This document shows, piece after piece, positions 1 to 12,300 of a stretch of DNA of 64,000 nucleotides (the first letter of the stretch is position 1; each line of letters starts with the position of its first letter). This DNA comes from Eucommia ulmoides (Eukaryota > Streptophyta > Magnoliopsida > Garryales > Eucommiaceae), in assembly GCA_016647705.1 (NCBI GenBank), contig JAENRU010000279.1, forward strand, positions 1-64,000, given 5' to 3'. Under the pieces are notes generated by a model. The model made no database searches, was not told the DNA's origin, and saw nothing but the letters and a program-made list of their open reading frames with translations. The translations under genes were made by a program, and so were the position numbers.

Positions 1-3000
1 CAAAAGCACAAATTAAGTTGTTGATGATTTTTACGGGAAACGGATTTTGCTTAGCACGATGGCCTTCTAATGACTATTTTTTCTTCATTTCGTCATTCCA
101 CTAAATTTGAGTCTTTTTTAAAACGTTTTTTTCTTCTGAAGAGAGAGAGAAAGAGAAAGTTAAATCATTGTTAGAAAAATATCTTAAATTTAGTGAAATG
201 ATGAAATAACGAAAATATCTCCATTAGAAAGACACATATTGTTAGAAAAATGCATATTAAGTTTCGTCTCAAGTCATTAATAACATTTTTAATTTTTGTG
301 AAATGGAAACAAATGTTCAACTTAATAAGCGATCAAATGTGTAATTTGACAAACTAATGGTCCACATAAGCACCCACTCTATACTTTATGGAACCAACAT
401 GTAATTACCCCCCCCCCCCCCCCCCCCTTTTTTTATTCTTCATTCAAAAAAATTTAAATTTTATCACCTCATATTTTTTTCGTTTTATTTTTTATATTTT
501 ATGATTGATATAATAAAATCAAAAAATATATACTTGTAAAATATATTTTTAAGAGACGTTATTAGTCAGATTTGAAAATAAGAAACAACTTAATATGCAT
601 TTTTTGGAGATATCTTGAAAATAAGTAGAAAATTACATTCTCACCAAAAAAAAAAATTAAGAGGGACCTCCTTTTTTTTTTTTCTCTATCTATCTTTATT
701 AGGGAAGTATCCGACTCCTACACTTCTTTATTATTCATTTTTGAAGTTTTTTTTTTTTTTCAAAACAAAATATAAATATGATTGAAAAAATTATTGGATT
801 ATCCTCGAAATAAGTCACTTATAGTTTTCTATTTCTATTTTTTCTTCTTCTTTATTTTCCAATTTTTAATTCAATATCAACAAATTATTTACCATTTAAG
901 TTAATATCAACCACATACTAAATTCATATGGTTAAAATCAATCAACCTAAAAAACAAGTTGAAAATAACTTTAAAAAAATTGCTCTAAAATAATAATTCA
1001 AAAAAAGAAAAAAAAGATAGGGCACTTATAATGGGATCACAAATATTATTTTTAATTTTTGTTCGGCTGAAAAAAAATACTATATCTGCATTATATATAG
1101 TATTTTTTTATAAATCGCAATAGAATTTGTGCATAGTGATTAATTTTCTTTCTAATAAATAGCAAAATATTTTCTTACATATCTATATAAAATATGAAAG
1201 GATATAAGTTTGTACTATATTCTCAAAATATATTATCGTATGCAGTACTCTCTCCTTTTTCATTCTTTGAAACTTTCCTTTGTCACCCTAATTGTTTTCT
1301 TTCTGTTTTGTTGAAACATATGATGAGCGAGGGGGTTGACCTCTAGACCTTTTATAATAGAAGTAAATTAGATATCAACTAATCTACAAGCCCTTGGGAT
1401 TCGCCCTAATTATTTTCGATGGACTTCTCTCTTATTTATTTATTTTTATCTTTGTGATCTTTATAATAAGATAGAAAATAATATACTCTCAAAATATATT
1501 TTTATAAAAGGAATAACTCAGTAAGCATATTTTGAAGATGTTTTCAAAATAGGTGGATCTCATCTTTCTCCCTTTTTTCATCTTCCATAAACAAGTATCC
1601 ATCCCCAACTTTCTTCATTTCTCCTCATTTTTCTTCTCCTTTTCTCATTCAATTTACCAAACATTAGATATCATGAGATGCCATATATTTTTTTTTCTAT
1701 ATTCCCCAATTTATATCAATCCAACCGAGGCCCGAGATAATAATTCTTTACCATACACAGCACTATCTTTTGTTTTTTTTGGGCCAAGTAATCAACACTA
1801 ATTTAGGGCTAACATCAGAATAACAACAACAATTTATCATCAACTCGTGCCTCAGACTTCAGGGTGACTTGAAACTTCATTTTTGATGACTAGTCGAGTT
1901 GAGTGTGTTCGGAGCCCTCACCTCGGCACCTTGACTTTTAGGATAGTTTGAGCCTTCCACTTATGACTAGTCGAGCTGAGGGTGTTCGGAGCCCTCAGCC
2001 CGACCTTTCTCCCATACTTGAGATCTTGGTCCCTCAAATTGATCACAAAGGAACCTCTATGCACACGTGGGCCTACTCGACCAAATTTCCCCCAATCAGA
2101 TGCTTATGCGCACTTATTGTTTTTTAATAATAGCGATCTCAGGATTTGAACATCACAGAATCAAGGCGATCGATTTCGCTCATATTTCTTGTTTTTGTGG
2201 GATCGCAAGTCATACTTTTCCATTTCTTCTTGATTTTGTCTTCAAGTTCAATTGCAATTTGTCTAGGCGATTTGGACTTGTTTTTCAGCAATCACGGTAG
2301 ACTATTTTTTTTTCTCCCTCTGAATTCTCTTAAATACGATGCACAAGTTATTTTCTTAAAGAATTGAGCACGTACTTACTTCTGCATGAGTAAAAAATTT
2401 AAATTTGTTATTTATTCAATAAAAAAAAATTCTTGCCAAATAAATTTCTTATTCAAACAACTCCTCACCCAAATGCACCCTTAAAAAAATATTATGACCC
2501 CCCAATAAACCGAGTTCTTTTGGGTTCTACAGGCAAGGCGCAAAATATATATCTAAAGAAAAAAAAAATCAGTAATTTTAATTAATGGAAAATTAAAAAT
2601 AAAAAAATTGAAACTATTTCAGCCACTCAAAATCAAAATTACTTGGAGCAATTGACAATAGTCAACAACTATTTTTATGTCCGTTTATTTTGTCTAATAA
2701 TTTTTTATCTCTTTTTATATAAAAAATTACACTTATAAAAAATTATTCTTTAAACTAATTTTTTTCTTCTAACGGAATAATTTTTGGATGAAATAGACAG
2801 TATTGTCTTTTTATTTTAATTTTTATTATTTTTTATTCTGTAAATATTTAAAAAAAAAATTAAAATGAAAAGATATTTTTACCTATTTTATCGAAAAATT
2901 AGATGAGAATTTTAATTTCATGTATTTTTAAGTATATTTAGTTTTTTATTTTTTAAATGAATAAAATGTAATTCTTTAAAATAAAAGAGTTGGTGGTTAA

Positions 3001-3034
3001 AAAGCAATTTACCGATAAATCATTGCAGAAACTT
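1..3034. other. gene-free left flank with repeat remnants
   Basis: No gene is recognised. The first 350 bases resemble the right half of the MITE at 18424-18780 (shared words on both sides of CCATTA and ATGTTCAACTTAATAAG-type ends). A poly-C run lies at about 409-427. A tRNA-like SINE remnant on the minus strand may lie at 1318-1425. A unit containing GACTAGTCGAG and GTGTTCGGAGCCCTCA occurs twice, at about 1888 and 1966. Short open frames at 1553-2367 show no recognisable domain and I do not believe they are genes. Confidence 0.5.
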
Positions 3035-3140
3035 TTAAGAGCATTAGCCAAGTTTCCAGTGGAGATGGAATCACTCATCAGAAGCTAAATCGCAGTCTCA
3101 CTATATTCGGCCTTTTCAATTCTCCGATCGCCTGAAGCTC
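3035..3140 (-). pseudogene. fragment of the LRR-RLK exon 1 (kinase region)
   Basis: This short stretch matches the 3' end of exon 1 of the receptor kinase at 11742-11871, in the same orientation relative to the window. GAGCATTAGCCAAGTTTCC is shared exactly, followed by GGAGATG.AATCACT and, after a gap of about 25 bases, TATTCGG and CCGATCGCCTGAA. In the intact gene this DNA encodes the start of the kinase domain up to the exon 1 donor, and the similarity fades close to that exon border. The fragment cannot encode a protein. It lies about 240 bases upstream of the NLR start codon, so it is probably in that gene's promoter or leader. It could be a gene fragment carried by a transposon or a relic of local duplication; the sequence does not decide. 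Confidence 0.75.
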
Positions 3141-3260
3141 CGTCGCCGTCAGCCCTCTCTCTCACTCTCTTTATACTCTATAGAGAATCAACAACATCAC
3201 ACTACTTTGTTTGCGCTCAAATCCGTCAATCTCTTCCCCGAACAGAAAAAATTTGGATTA

Positions 3261-3364
3261 AATTTTCTATTCTTATTTTTTTCTTCTTTAATTTTCAATT
3301 TTAATTTAATATCAACAAATTGTCTAATTTTTCCAGTTAATATGAACTAAATGTTAAATTCTTA
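3261..3364 (+). repeat. copy of 823-930 directly before the NLR start
   Basis: About 105 bases directly upstream of the NLR start codon match 823-930 in order. Shared words include TTTTCTAT, TTTCTTCTT, AATATCAACAAATT, AGTTAATAT and TAAATTC. The two copies lie 2.4 kb apart in direct orientation. The repeat may be part of a transposable element or a local duplication. If transcription starts upstream, it forms part of the NLR 5' leader. Confidence 0.6.
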
Positions 3365-3375
3365 TCCAGATTAAA

Positions 3376-6342
3376 ATGGAGCTGATTCAACCTCTAGTTG
3401 ACATCCTAAAATGCATATGGGAGCCGATCCACAAACGAATTACTTATTCAAAAAATCTAAGAAAGAATCTCAAGAAGTTGAATGAGGATGTCGCCGAATT
3501 GTGTTGTATGAGAGAGGACTTGAAAAATAAAATAGACCGACTCAAGCAACAAAAGGTTCCCACAGAGTTATGCATGGATTGGCTTCGCCGCGTAGACAAT
3601 GTCGAAATAGAAACAACACAAATAGAAGAGGAATACAATGCTGACAAGAGATGCTTAAAAGGGTTGTTTCCTAATATTCATGCTCGTGTGATGCTTGGGG
3701 AACGTGTGTTGGAAATGATTGGGTCCGTTGAAGATCTCAAAAAGAAAAAGAGTAGTGGCACAAATGAAGCCGATTTTTTAGCCGATCCAGGGCCAGAACA
3801 AGTTCAACCGATACCCATTCCACGTTTAGTGGAATTATCTTCAACCGATGGCAACTCGAGAAATGTATTAACTCAAATAAGCAAGAAGGAGATCACAAAG
3901 CTTGGTATTTGGGGACTTGGTGGTGTAGGGAAGACGACTATACTGAAATTGTTAAACAATAATCCCGAAATCAGAGAAATGTTTGATGTAGTAATCTGGG
4001 TGACGGTCTCGAATTCTTGGGACTACAAAAAGCTTCAGGTTGAAGTTGCCCAACGCTTGTCTATACATATAAATGAAGTTGATTCAGAAGATAGTTTCGC
4101 AAGAAGATTACATGGCCAACTTGCTGGAAAAATATACATGTTGTTGATGGATGATCTTTGGGACATGGTCGATTTAAGTAGAGTTGGGTTCCCAGAGCCA
4201 GACCAAAACAATGGTTGTAAGGTTGTTCTAACTACTAGAGAACTGAAGGTTTGTCGATCCATGGAAACAGATGACAACATTCCAGTAAACACTCTATCTG
4301 AAGAAGAAAGTTGGAAGATATTTTATGGCAAAGTCGGAGAAGTTTCAAATTCTTCGACCATTAAGCCACTGGCCAAGGCTGTTATGAGAGAATGTGGTGG
4401 TCTGCCTCTTGCACTTAACGTGGTTGGTGCTGTCCTGAGAGATGAAGGAAATGACAGAGTCTGGCGCAGCTTCTTAAGAGAATTACAAACACCAGGAACA
4501 TCAAATTTTAAAGACATGGAAACGGTGTTTAAGCCACTAAAGGTTAGTTATGACAAATTGAAAGATGAAAATACAAAAAAATGTTTTTTGTTTTGTGGAT
4601 TGTTTCCAGAGGACACAGAGATCAAGAAATCCATTTTGATCTACTATTGGCAAGCGGAAGGGCTTCTATTACGTGATGGGACTTTAGTTGATTCAAAGGA
4701 CAAGGGACAAGCAATATTACGAGAGCTTATCGATGCGTCTTTACTTGAAAGATGTGAAAGAGAAGGATTCGTGAAGCTGCATGACGTGATTCGTGATTTG
4801 GTGCTAAAAATAACCTCTGCTGAAGGTGAAGGAGGAACAGAATACAAGCAGTTGGTTAGAGCTGGACGGTGTAAAGAGGCCATACCTGAAGCCAAAGAAT
4901 GGGAAAATGCATCACGCATCTCGTTTGTAGAAAATCAAGACTTGACGAATTTGCCTGATATGCCCAAATGTCGTAAGCTTTCCAGTTTGCTTTTGCAATA
5001 CAATTACCGGTTAGAGAAAATTCCTGTAGCGTTCTTCAATTGCATGTCTAGCGTTCGGGTATTGGATTTGTCTAAAACTAAAATTGAATTTTTGCCAGCT
5101 TCAATATCTAATTTGGTTCGTCTTCGAGCACTAATTCTCAAGGAATGCAATTTTTTGAATGAACTCCCTCCGGAAATTGGGGAACTAGAGGAACTTGAAG
5201 TGCTTCTTGCTGTAGCCACTGCCGTAAGATGTATGCCCGATGAGATATGGAAATTAACCAAACTCAAATACATACATATTTCATCTAATACTGGGGAGCT
5301 CAATATTAACAAGATGGTTCTGAGTGGCTGGATATCCAAACTCACTCGATTGGAAATATTCAGATGCAATACGAATATTTGTAAGACATTAGCCGATGAA
5401 GCTATCGAGGTAATCACGAAGCATCTATGCACATTGGATTTGGTTTCGTCGGTCGAATTTAATTTTCGAAATTTGGAAAATCTTCAATATTTCCTAAACA
5501 ACTGCAAATCGTGGATAAATCAAAGCTTGAGAAAGTTTCGAATATACGTTGCCAAACAGGATTTTGATAGTGCTAAAATAAGTTCCAAGTATCTGGTATA
5601 TGAAACCAGAGAAGACGAAGGAAACACCTTTCCTTGTGCAATAATTGAGGTACTCAAGTATGCAGAAAATCTCAAGTTTTTTGGCGATAAAAGCAGAAGG
5701 AAATTTTCAGTTTTAGATATGAGGAACATGGATGGATTAAAACAATTGAACGTTAATACTTGTTCAGGGCTTGAAATTTTTGTGCACGCGGATGAGGAGG
5801 AAAGTAATTACTCTGTTTTCTCGAAATTAGAAATTTTAAAATTGTTAGAGCTTCAATCATTGGGGAGCATCTGGCCAGAGGGCAACAATTATCTTAACAG
5901 CAACAGCTTCACCAACCTCGAGACACTACTAATAGTAAGATGTAATAAGTTGAAGAAGCTTTTTCCACGGGGATGGATTCAACAGCTCCGCAATTTGAAA
6001 TATTTGACAATTTCTCATTGTGAAAATTTTGAGGAGATGATTTCAGATGAAGATGTGAAGGAAATTGAAGTTGGGGCATTACCTAAATTGCAGACAATAT
6101 CTTTTGATGAGATGCCGGAATTTGTGAGCTTCTTCCGAGGTGGCGAACATCTTTGTTGGCCCTCATTAGAACTTATCGGCATTTTTAATTGTCCGAAGCT
6201 TAAGAAACTCCCCTTTGGATTGAATAATGCAGTCAATCTCAATTCAATCAGCTGCTACAAAGACGAGTGGGAACAAATGGAATGGGAAAATGACGCAGTT
6301 AGAGATCGTCTCAGCCTTTTGACAATGTTGCTTCTTCGTTAA
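3376..6342 (+). CDS. CC-NB-LRR disease resistance protein (RPS2/RPS5-like)
   Basis: This intact 988-residue intracellular immune receptor is encoded by one exon. The first 130 residues are a coiled-coil-type region. The NB-ARC domain follows, with the P-loop GLGGVGKTT at 180-188, kinase-2 LLMDDLW at 256-262, RNBS-B KVVLTTRE at 282-289, GGLPLA at 341-346 and an RNBS-D-like CFLFCGLFPED near 403-412. The MHD position reads LHD (468-470), a common variant in this clade. From about 515 to the end are leucine-rich repeats of irregular length, ending in a block with FFRGGEHLCWPSL. Families of this kind bind ADP/ATP, sense pathogen effectors directly or through guarded host proteins and trigger cell death; the effector here cannot be told. 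The ATG is the first in frame and is followed directly by the expected N-terminus. A truncated, inverted paralogue lies at 61.4-63.76 kb. Repeats fill the 5' flank, including the RLK fragment at 3035. Confidence 0.93.
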   Translation: MELIQPLVDILKCIWEPIHKRITYSKNLRKNLKKLNEDVAELCCMREDLKNKIDRLKQQKVPTELCMDWLRRVDNVEIETTQIEEEYNADKRCLKGLFPNIHARVMLGERVLEMIGSVEDLKKKKSSGTNEADFLADPGPEQVQPIPIPRLVELSSTDGNSRNVLTQISKKEITKLGIWGLGGVGKTTILKLLNNNPEIREMFDVVIWVTVSNSWDYKKLQVEVAQRLSIHINEVDSEDSFARRLHGQLAGKIYMLLMDDLWDMVDLSRVGFPEPDQNNGCKVVLTTRELKVCRSMETDDNIPVNTLSEEESWKIFYGKVGEVSNSSTIKPLAKAVMRECGGLPLALNVVGAVLRDEGNDRVWRSFLRELQTPGTSNFKDMETVFKPLKVSYDKLKDENTKKCFLFCGLFPEDTEIKKSILIYYWQAEGLLLRDGTLVDSKDKGQAILRELIDASLLERCEREGFVKLHDVIRDLVLKITSAEGEGGTEYKQLVRAGRCKEAIPEAKEWENASRISFVENQDLTNLPDMPKCRKLSSLLLQYNYRLEKIPVAFFNCMSSVRVLDLSKTKIEFLPASISNLVRLRALILKECNFLNELPPEIGELEELEVLLAVATAVRCMPDEIWKLTKLKYIHISSNTGELNINKMVLSGWISKLTRLEIFRCNTNICKTLADEAIEVITKHLCTLDLVSSVEFNFRNLENLQYFLNNCKSWINQSLRKFRIYVAKQDFDSAKISSKYLVYETREDEGNTFPCAIIEVLKYAENLKFFGDKSRRKFSVLDMRNMDGLKQLNVNTCSGLEIFVHADEEESNYSVFSKLEILKLLELQSLGSIWPEGNNYLNSNSFTNLETLLIVRCNKLKKLFPRGWIQQLRNLKYLTISHCENFEEMISDEDVKEIEVGALPKLQTISFDEMPEFVSFFRGGEHLCWPSLELIGIFNCPKLKKLPFGLNNAVNLNSISCYKDEWEQMEWENDAVRDRLSLLTMLLLR

Positions 6343-7104
6343 ATACTGTACTATGCATTTTTTCCGTTTCGTTTCATTTCAATGTCATTTGTTGTTATGC
6401 AGTATGTTGAGTTTGAATGGTTGCAAGTTTGTACTACTACCAAATTGCACTTTGTGCCTCTAAAGTTTGAGTGTAATCGTACTTTATCCCTTGATTGATC
6501 CCCCTGTCTCAGGCTCTCAAGTAACACAAGCATATTCTGCATGTAATCATGAAAGCATACATACATGTATGTGTGTGATTCTAAATATAAACAACCTCAA
6601 AATGCCTACAGGAACAAAATCCCATCTAACAATATGACCCATATTAAAACCTTAATTTCCTAAGGGTATGATTTGTTGAAAAAAATGGTGGATGAAAAAA
6701 TGAAAAAGAAAAAGGAGTGAAAAAAAAATCTTGTTTGATAAAGGAGGAAAACGGGATGGAAAAAAATGTAAAAAAGCTCTTTCGCCCCCTTTTCCGTCCT
6801 CTCAAATTTAGGATGAAATGAAAATGGAGGAAAAATAGTTCAACTTTGAGAAAAAAAAAAATCAAAATTTCAATTTTGCCCTTATCCTTTTATATCTTAT
6901 CTACCCATTCATTTATTTGGTTTTTGGATATATATTTTTTTATTTTGATTTTACCTGTTAGCAATTCACATATAATTACTATAATCATAATACTATTTCA
7001 AATAATTATTTTTTTATAATTTAGTAAATTGCCCATTTTTACGTAATTTAAAATATTGTTTGAAATATTGATGGTATGTTTTTTATTTTGTTTTGTCATA
7101 TGTA

Positions 7105-7905
7105 TAGTAAATTAAAGGGAAAATTTTTATGGGCTGCCATTTTATCAAAAAATCACTTTTTAGGACCAAATTTTTTTGGCCCAGCCCAAAATACTAACAT
7201 ATATATTCTTCCTAAAATACCCTTCAATAATTACAGAATTTACAAAATTTTCATTTTCGCTATTTTTTTCAAAATTTCTGAAATAAAAATAAAAAACATA
7301 TTTTTAAAATTTCACTTATTTTTCAAATTTCACTCAAATTTTATTTCTTTAATAAAAGTTTCAGTTAATTTTGTTTTTCTTAAAAATTTAAAATTTCTTA
7401 TAAAATATCATAAATACCTCATTACCTTTCACTTAATTTTATTTTATAATATCCACAATTTTTTTTTGTAATTCCACCAAAAAAAAAATTAATTCCACCA
7501 AATTTTAATTTTTAATTTTTATAATATCCACCAAGTTTGCGGCAATGACGGCAGCTTGAGGCGACAAAGACAACGGCTAGTTGCTTGTGGCGACGATGAC
7601 GAACGACCAAGAACAACATCGCACAGCGATAGTGACGACAACTGGGGGCGACGGCTACTTGCAGCGGCGGCAACTTGGAAGTGCAATGTTGAGAGAGAGA
7701 GAGAGAGAAGTTGTGAGATTTCTAGATGAAATAAAATTAGGGCTTTTAGGGTTAGGTTTAAAAGAACAAGGGGTATTTTTTCTTTAAAATTTATTAATTG
7801 GAGTTTTTTTATAAAAATAGGAGTTGAAAAAGTTGTTTTATTTGTATGGGATTGAAAAAGTGGCTTGTTTCTAAAATAGGCGTTTTGGAGGAAAAACTCT
7901 AAATG
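7105..7905. mobile_element. possible non-autonomous MULE-like element
   Basis: The left edge (GGGAAAATTTTTATGGGCTG, then a run reading towards AATCACTTTTT) and the reverse complement of the right edge (GAGTTTTTCCTCCAAAACGC, then CCACTTTTTCAATC) are similar in order over roughly 50 bases, as in long imperfect terminal inverted repeats. The interior holds a GC-richer block with repeated GGCGACG words and a GA microsatellite. No clear target-site duplication was found, so the element type is a guess. Confidence 0.3.
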
Positions 7906-8480
7906 AAATGAACCTATAATTTTTTTTTTCTTATCAAATATAAAATATTATATTTTTCTCTTTTTATATCCCTCCAACCAAACAATCCTAGGAAAAATAA
8001 TGTTTCTTTCATAAAAGGATAATTTTTATTTTTTTTATTTATCTTTTTCTTTTCCTTTCCCATTCTTCCAATTGAACGTATCCTAAAAGAACTCTTAAAC
8101 CAACCTTATTTTATAATGATGAAATTCAATTTATTGCACTCTAGAGACAAAATCAAAGTTTAAGGGTGTATTATGAAAATTAAAATATCAAAGTAGCCCA
8201 ACCCTTCTCCAGACCTGAGCATAGCGGGAGCTTAAGGGATACATATTATGAAAATTAAAATATCAAAAAGTATATTGAGATCGTACTCAAATATTCGGGG
8301 TACAAAGAGCAATTTAAAAGAGTTGAGCATGTGATTAAATAATAAAACGCAAATAGATATTTTTTTAAAAAAAAAAAAAATACTAATATAGGGTATTTTA
8401 TTATGTCCTCGTCCACTACTAATTCATTATTATATCATTATTTAAATTTAGAGAAAAATTCAATTGATATATGGTAATTA

Positions 8481-8735
8481 TTTGTTATACAGTAACATTT
8501 ATATCATTTTATTCCTTATGTTGCTATTGACATTGTTATTGTATAGTAACATTTGCATCACCCCATTCATTATGTTGCTATTAACATTATTGATGAGCAT
8601 TAACATTTATATCTCCTCATTTATTATATTGTTATTGACATTGTTACTATATAACAATATTTGCATCCTCCCATTTATTATATTGCTATTAACATTATTG
8701 TTAGGCAATAATATTTGCATCTCCTCGTGCACTTA
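8481..8735 (+). repeat. 60-base minisatellite, about four units
   Basis: A unit of about 60 bases containing AACATTT, TGCATC, CATT.ATTATGTTGCTATT and ACATT is repeated about four times with scattered changes. Because 60 is a multiple of three, one plus-strand frame stays open through the whole array (8464-8775) and would give a hydrophobic 20-residue repeat. Nothing else suggests a gene. Confidence 0.7.
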
Positions 8736-9117
8736 TCTAATTTTTTTAATTATTGTGACAAAAAGCAAAAATTAAAGTAAAAATATATAATATTTAAAAC
8801 CAAAAAAAAATAAAAAATGCTGAAGAATTAAAAATAATAATATCTTCGAATGCGACCGCAGTGAAAGCATTTTTTTTTCTTGTCGATTTGTTTACTTGGT
8901 CTTAGCTTTGAAAGACAAATTGGATTTCCCAAATATTTCAACGTAAGAATGCATGTGGGTTATAAGGTATTTGATGGGAAAAATTATTTGAAAAATAAAA
9001 TTATAATTTTTTTTAAAAAAAAATTATAATTTTATTTTAGAAATTTCTTTTTCCGAATCAAATTTCTTCCTCAATTTCCTCACCCAAAGACACTCTAAAA
9101 AGAAAATAAAAAATTTT

Positions 9118-9345
9118 GCTAAATAGTTCACAAATCTGAAAATTTTATCCATACAGTTCACGCACTACGATAATTTTTTCAAAAGTCTAAAGTTATTGTA
9201 TTATATGAAAATCACTGTAATTTTTCAAATTGCAGTGACTTTAATATTGTGCAATTACTATGGACTTTTGACAAAAATATTGAATTTCTAAAAAATATTA
9301 CTATACTTTGAGTGAATTGGGTGAATGGTGGGTTGCAAAATTTGG
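9118..9345. mobile_element. MITE of about 230 bases
   Basis: The left end reads AATAGTTCACAAATCTGAAAA and the right end AATGGTGGGTTGCAAAATTTG, which are inverted matches in part. The same two halves recur at 25640-25705 and 26240-26340, separated there by about 530 bases of other sequence. The family is not identified. Confidence 0.5.
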
Positions 9346-9367
9346 ACGATGGCAAAAAAGACATTTT

Positions 9368-12300
9368 TTAGGACCCAATCCTCTCAAGATTTTCTGACAC
9401 TGTTTTCATCCTCGGCCTGATCTCCGAGTCTGTCTCCGTACAAGCCAAAGCTATATGAAACACCGCCAACACTTCTTTTCTAGCATGAACTTCTTGAAGC
9501 AACATTGAATCCACCATTTCTGACAATGGATTCTCATCCTCAAACCCCTTTTTCACCCACCTCACCAAATCCAATATCTCCGTTGATGTCGACGTCGTTG
9601 GAGAACACAATTCTGGTGATTTTCCCGTCAATAATTCCAACAACACAACTCCGAACGAGTACACGTCCCATTTCTGGGTGGGTTTATTACAAGGGATACG
9701 CGCCTCCGGTGCCCTGTAATTGTTGGTTCGTTCTGGCGGGACAGGTTGTTTTAGATAGGGAAGGGCACCGCCGATGAAGCCACCGGAAGAAGAGGGGTCG
9801 TTGCCGGTGATGTTGATGAGACGGTTGAGGCCGAAATCTGAGATGTAGGGATGGTATTCGTTATCGAGGAGGATGTTGGACGGCTTGATGTCACCGTGGA
9901 TGAATTTCCGGGGACTACATTCGTGGAGGTAGGCTAAGCCACGCGCCGTTCCTTTCGCTATTTTCAACCTCGTTGGCCACGATAGGCTCACCGACGGTTG
10001 TCCGTTTCTACCTATTAAAAATGGAACACTTTTATTAACGGGAAAACATCCACTTTGGATATATTTTTGGACAAATTACCAATCAATACATATTAATTAC
10101 AAACGAATCAAATAAACCCGTTGACTTGACTTTTTGAACAAACTAATCCCACGTTTAAATTTTTTAAATTTTACATGACGAAAATGCCCCCCCCTCCCCC
10201 CCCCCCCCAACCACCCCAACCACCCACACTGGTTTTTGGAATTGACATATGATTAAGATTTCCTTATTAAGTTGAATTCAAATAAAATAGTTATTGTAAA
10301 TAAAAGTAGTAGAGATATTCCCGAAATATCTATTCTGAAAAAAAATAATAAAAAAACTACCATAACTAATTACACTAAAAACTCTTGTCAGCAATCACAC
10401 TATAAATCAATTTTGATTTGTTATTTACATGATTAAATTACATAACCATGATTGTCTATTTTAAAACTTCAAAATGACATGTGAAATTTGAAATTACTCA
10501 TTCATAATTGTGTTGAATTTAATAATTTGTGTAAAATTCAACTTGGTAAGTTAATTAGGAAAATTTGATTACTGGATTTAAAACTTGGATTGCACTCAAC
10601 ACGCATAAAACCGTCATATTTTGTTGGATACAAAACTATGGACGGGGGGATATGATGTTATATTCAACATGATAATATTATGTTTTGTCTTACATATTGA
10701 GTGTGTTTCGGTTTATATTCAATATAATCGTGTCTAGAAAATCAGTCACGTTCCAAAGAAATACAAACCTTATTTAAATGTGAGTTAATGTGTTGAATTC
10801 AACATAGATGAATTCAACCATTAAAACAAATACAGTGTATTGAATTCAATATGAGCTTGATTTTTTCTCTTCTATCTAAATCACACGATTAGGATATGAT
10901 TTTAAAGGTAAAAAATAGGCGATTATTTCAGTATAATTTGTTGATAAAAATAAAAATTATAAAATAATTAATTGAGTGATTTTATAATAAACGTTTTAAA
11001 TTGATTGATTATGTTAACCGCCATCAAATTTCGGAATATATATATATTTGTAAAAATTATTGGGACCGTAAATATGGAATATAATTGATGCTTAGAGGGA
11101 CAACTTTGTCCATATATTCCAAATGAGTTGTTTGATTCATGGAAAAAACTTGGAGTTCATTTGAATCATGAATATTAATTACAATTTTAATTAGTCATTC
11201 CATCTTAAGTTAGACCAAATAGAAATAAATTTATAAATTTGTATATTTTATTTTTATTTTTATTTTTTCTTTGTTATCTTTCTCGACGTCTACCCCATCC
11301 CCCTTCGCAATCCGCCCTCTTCCTCACTTTCCTTTTCTCCTTCTTCTTCTCCTCAAACTTCAAGACCAGATTTGTAATCGAAAGAAGAATTTGATTTAGG
11401 AATAGATTTGTAAATTTTTCTTAACAAAAATTGTTAAAAACATATTACAACATCCCTTTCGAAATTAAATATCTCATCCAAACGAACCTCGTTTGCGTAA
11501 AGATAATTGAAGGAGAAATTTGATTTCGAGAAAAAAATTGTAAATTTTTATTAACAAAATTTGTTAAAAATATTTTACAAATGCCGTTTCAAAATCAAAT
11601 ATTTTCTTCCAATACTTGACCCAAATACACTTTCATAGAAAAAAAAATTTCAAAAAAAAAATTACAAAATTCTTAAAATCCCTCATCCAAACATACCCTA
11701 AAAAAATCATAGATTAAAGAACCAAGAGTTGAAGAACATACCTTTGAGAGCATTAGCCAAGTTTCCATTGGAGATGAAATCACTGATGAGAAGCTTTTCA
11801 TCAGGAGCCCAATAGTAAGCTCTCAGCTTCACAATATTCGGGTGTTTCACTTTTCCGATCGCCTGAATCTCAGCCACGAATTCCTTATACCGCTGTTCGC
11901 CGCCTTCCCCAAGCCTCCTCACGGCCACCGGAATCCCATTTCCGAGCACCACCTTGTAAACTATCCCCAACCCACTCTTCCCCAGCACGTACGCCGACGC
12001 TCTCAGCAGCTCATCGAGTTCGAAATTGAACCCTTTGTCTATCGCCACCAGATCTCCGTCGCCATCGCCACCGCCGCTAGCGCCGCCTCCTGCGGCGGCG
12101 CTTTTCTCGGAATCGACTTCGGATTCGTTGCTTGAAAATCCGTTGATACAAGGGAAAGAACAGAGTTTCGGTTTATCGTTACCTCCGAATTTTTGTTTGC
12201 CGGTGCAGCTGCAGCCGTGGGAGTCCTTCTTCTTCCAGTACAAGTACACAACAACAAGACCTATGAAAGCAACTCCGATAGCGTCGGCGACCGAGATCAA

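Larger units (their letters stand above)
6343..9367. other. gene-free stretch between NLR and RLK
   Basis: No gene is seen. The stretch holds an AAAAGTT/GTTTGG-type MITE remnant at about 6650-6905 (similar in style to 28553-28945 and 43172-43445), a possible MULE-like element at 7105-7905, a poly-purine and GAGA run near 7690-7710, a 60-base tandem repeat at 8481-8735 and a MITE at 9118-9345. Words such as TAAAGTTTGAG and AAAATTAAAATATCA near 6460 and 8160-8270 recur at 14.9-15.25 kb and suggest another dispersed element family. Confidence 0.5.

Noticed and set aside
2067-2367. Two overlapping open frames upstream of the NLR
   Set aside because: Short, Phe-rich, with no signal of a real gene and no exon partners.
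5004-5432. Antisense open frame of 142 codons inside the NLR
   Set aside because: It is a shadow of the sense LRR coding sequence with no independent support.
7076-7471. Open frame of 131 codons, Phe/Ile/Lys-rich
   Set aside because: Composition reflects AT-rich DNA in a probable transposon; no motif is visible.
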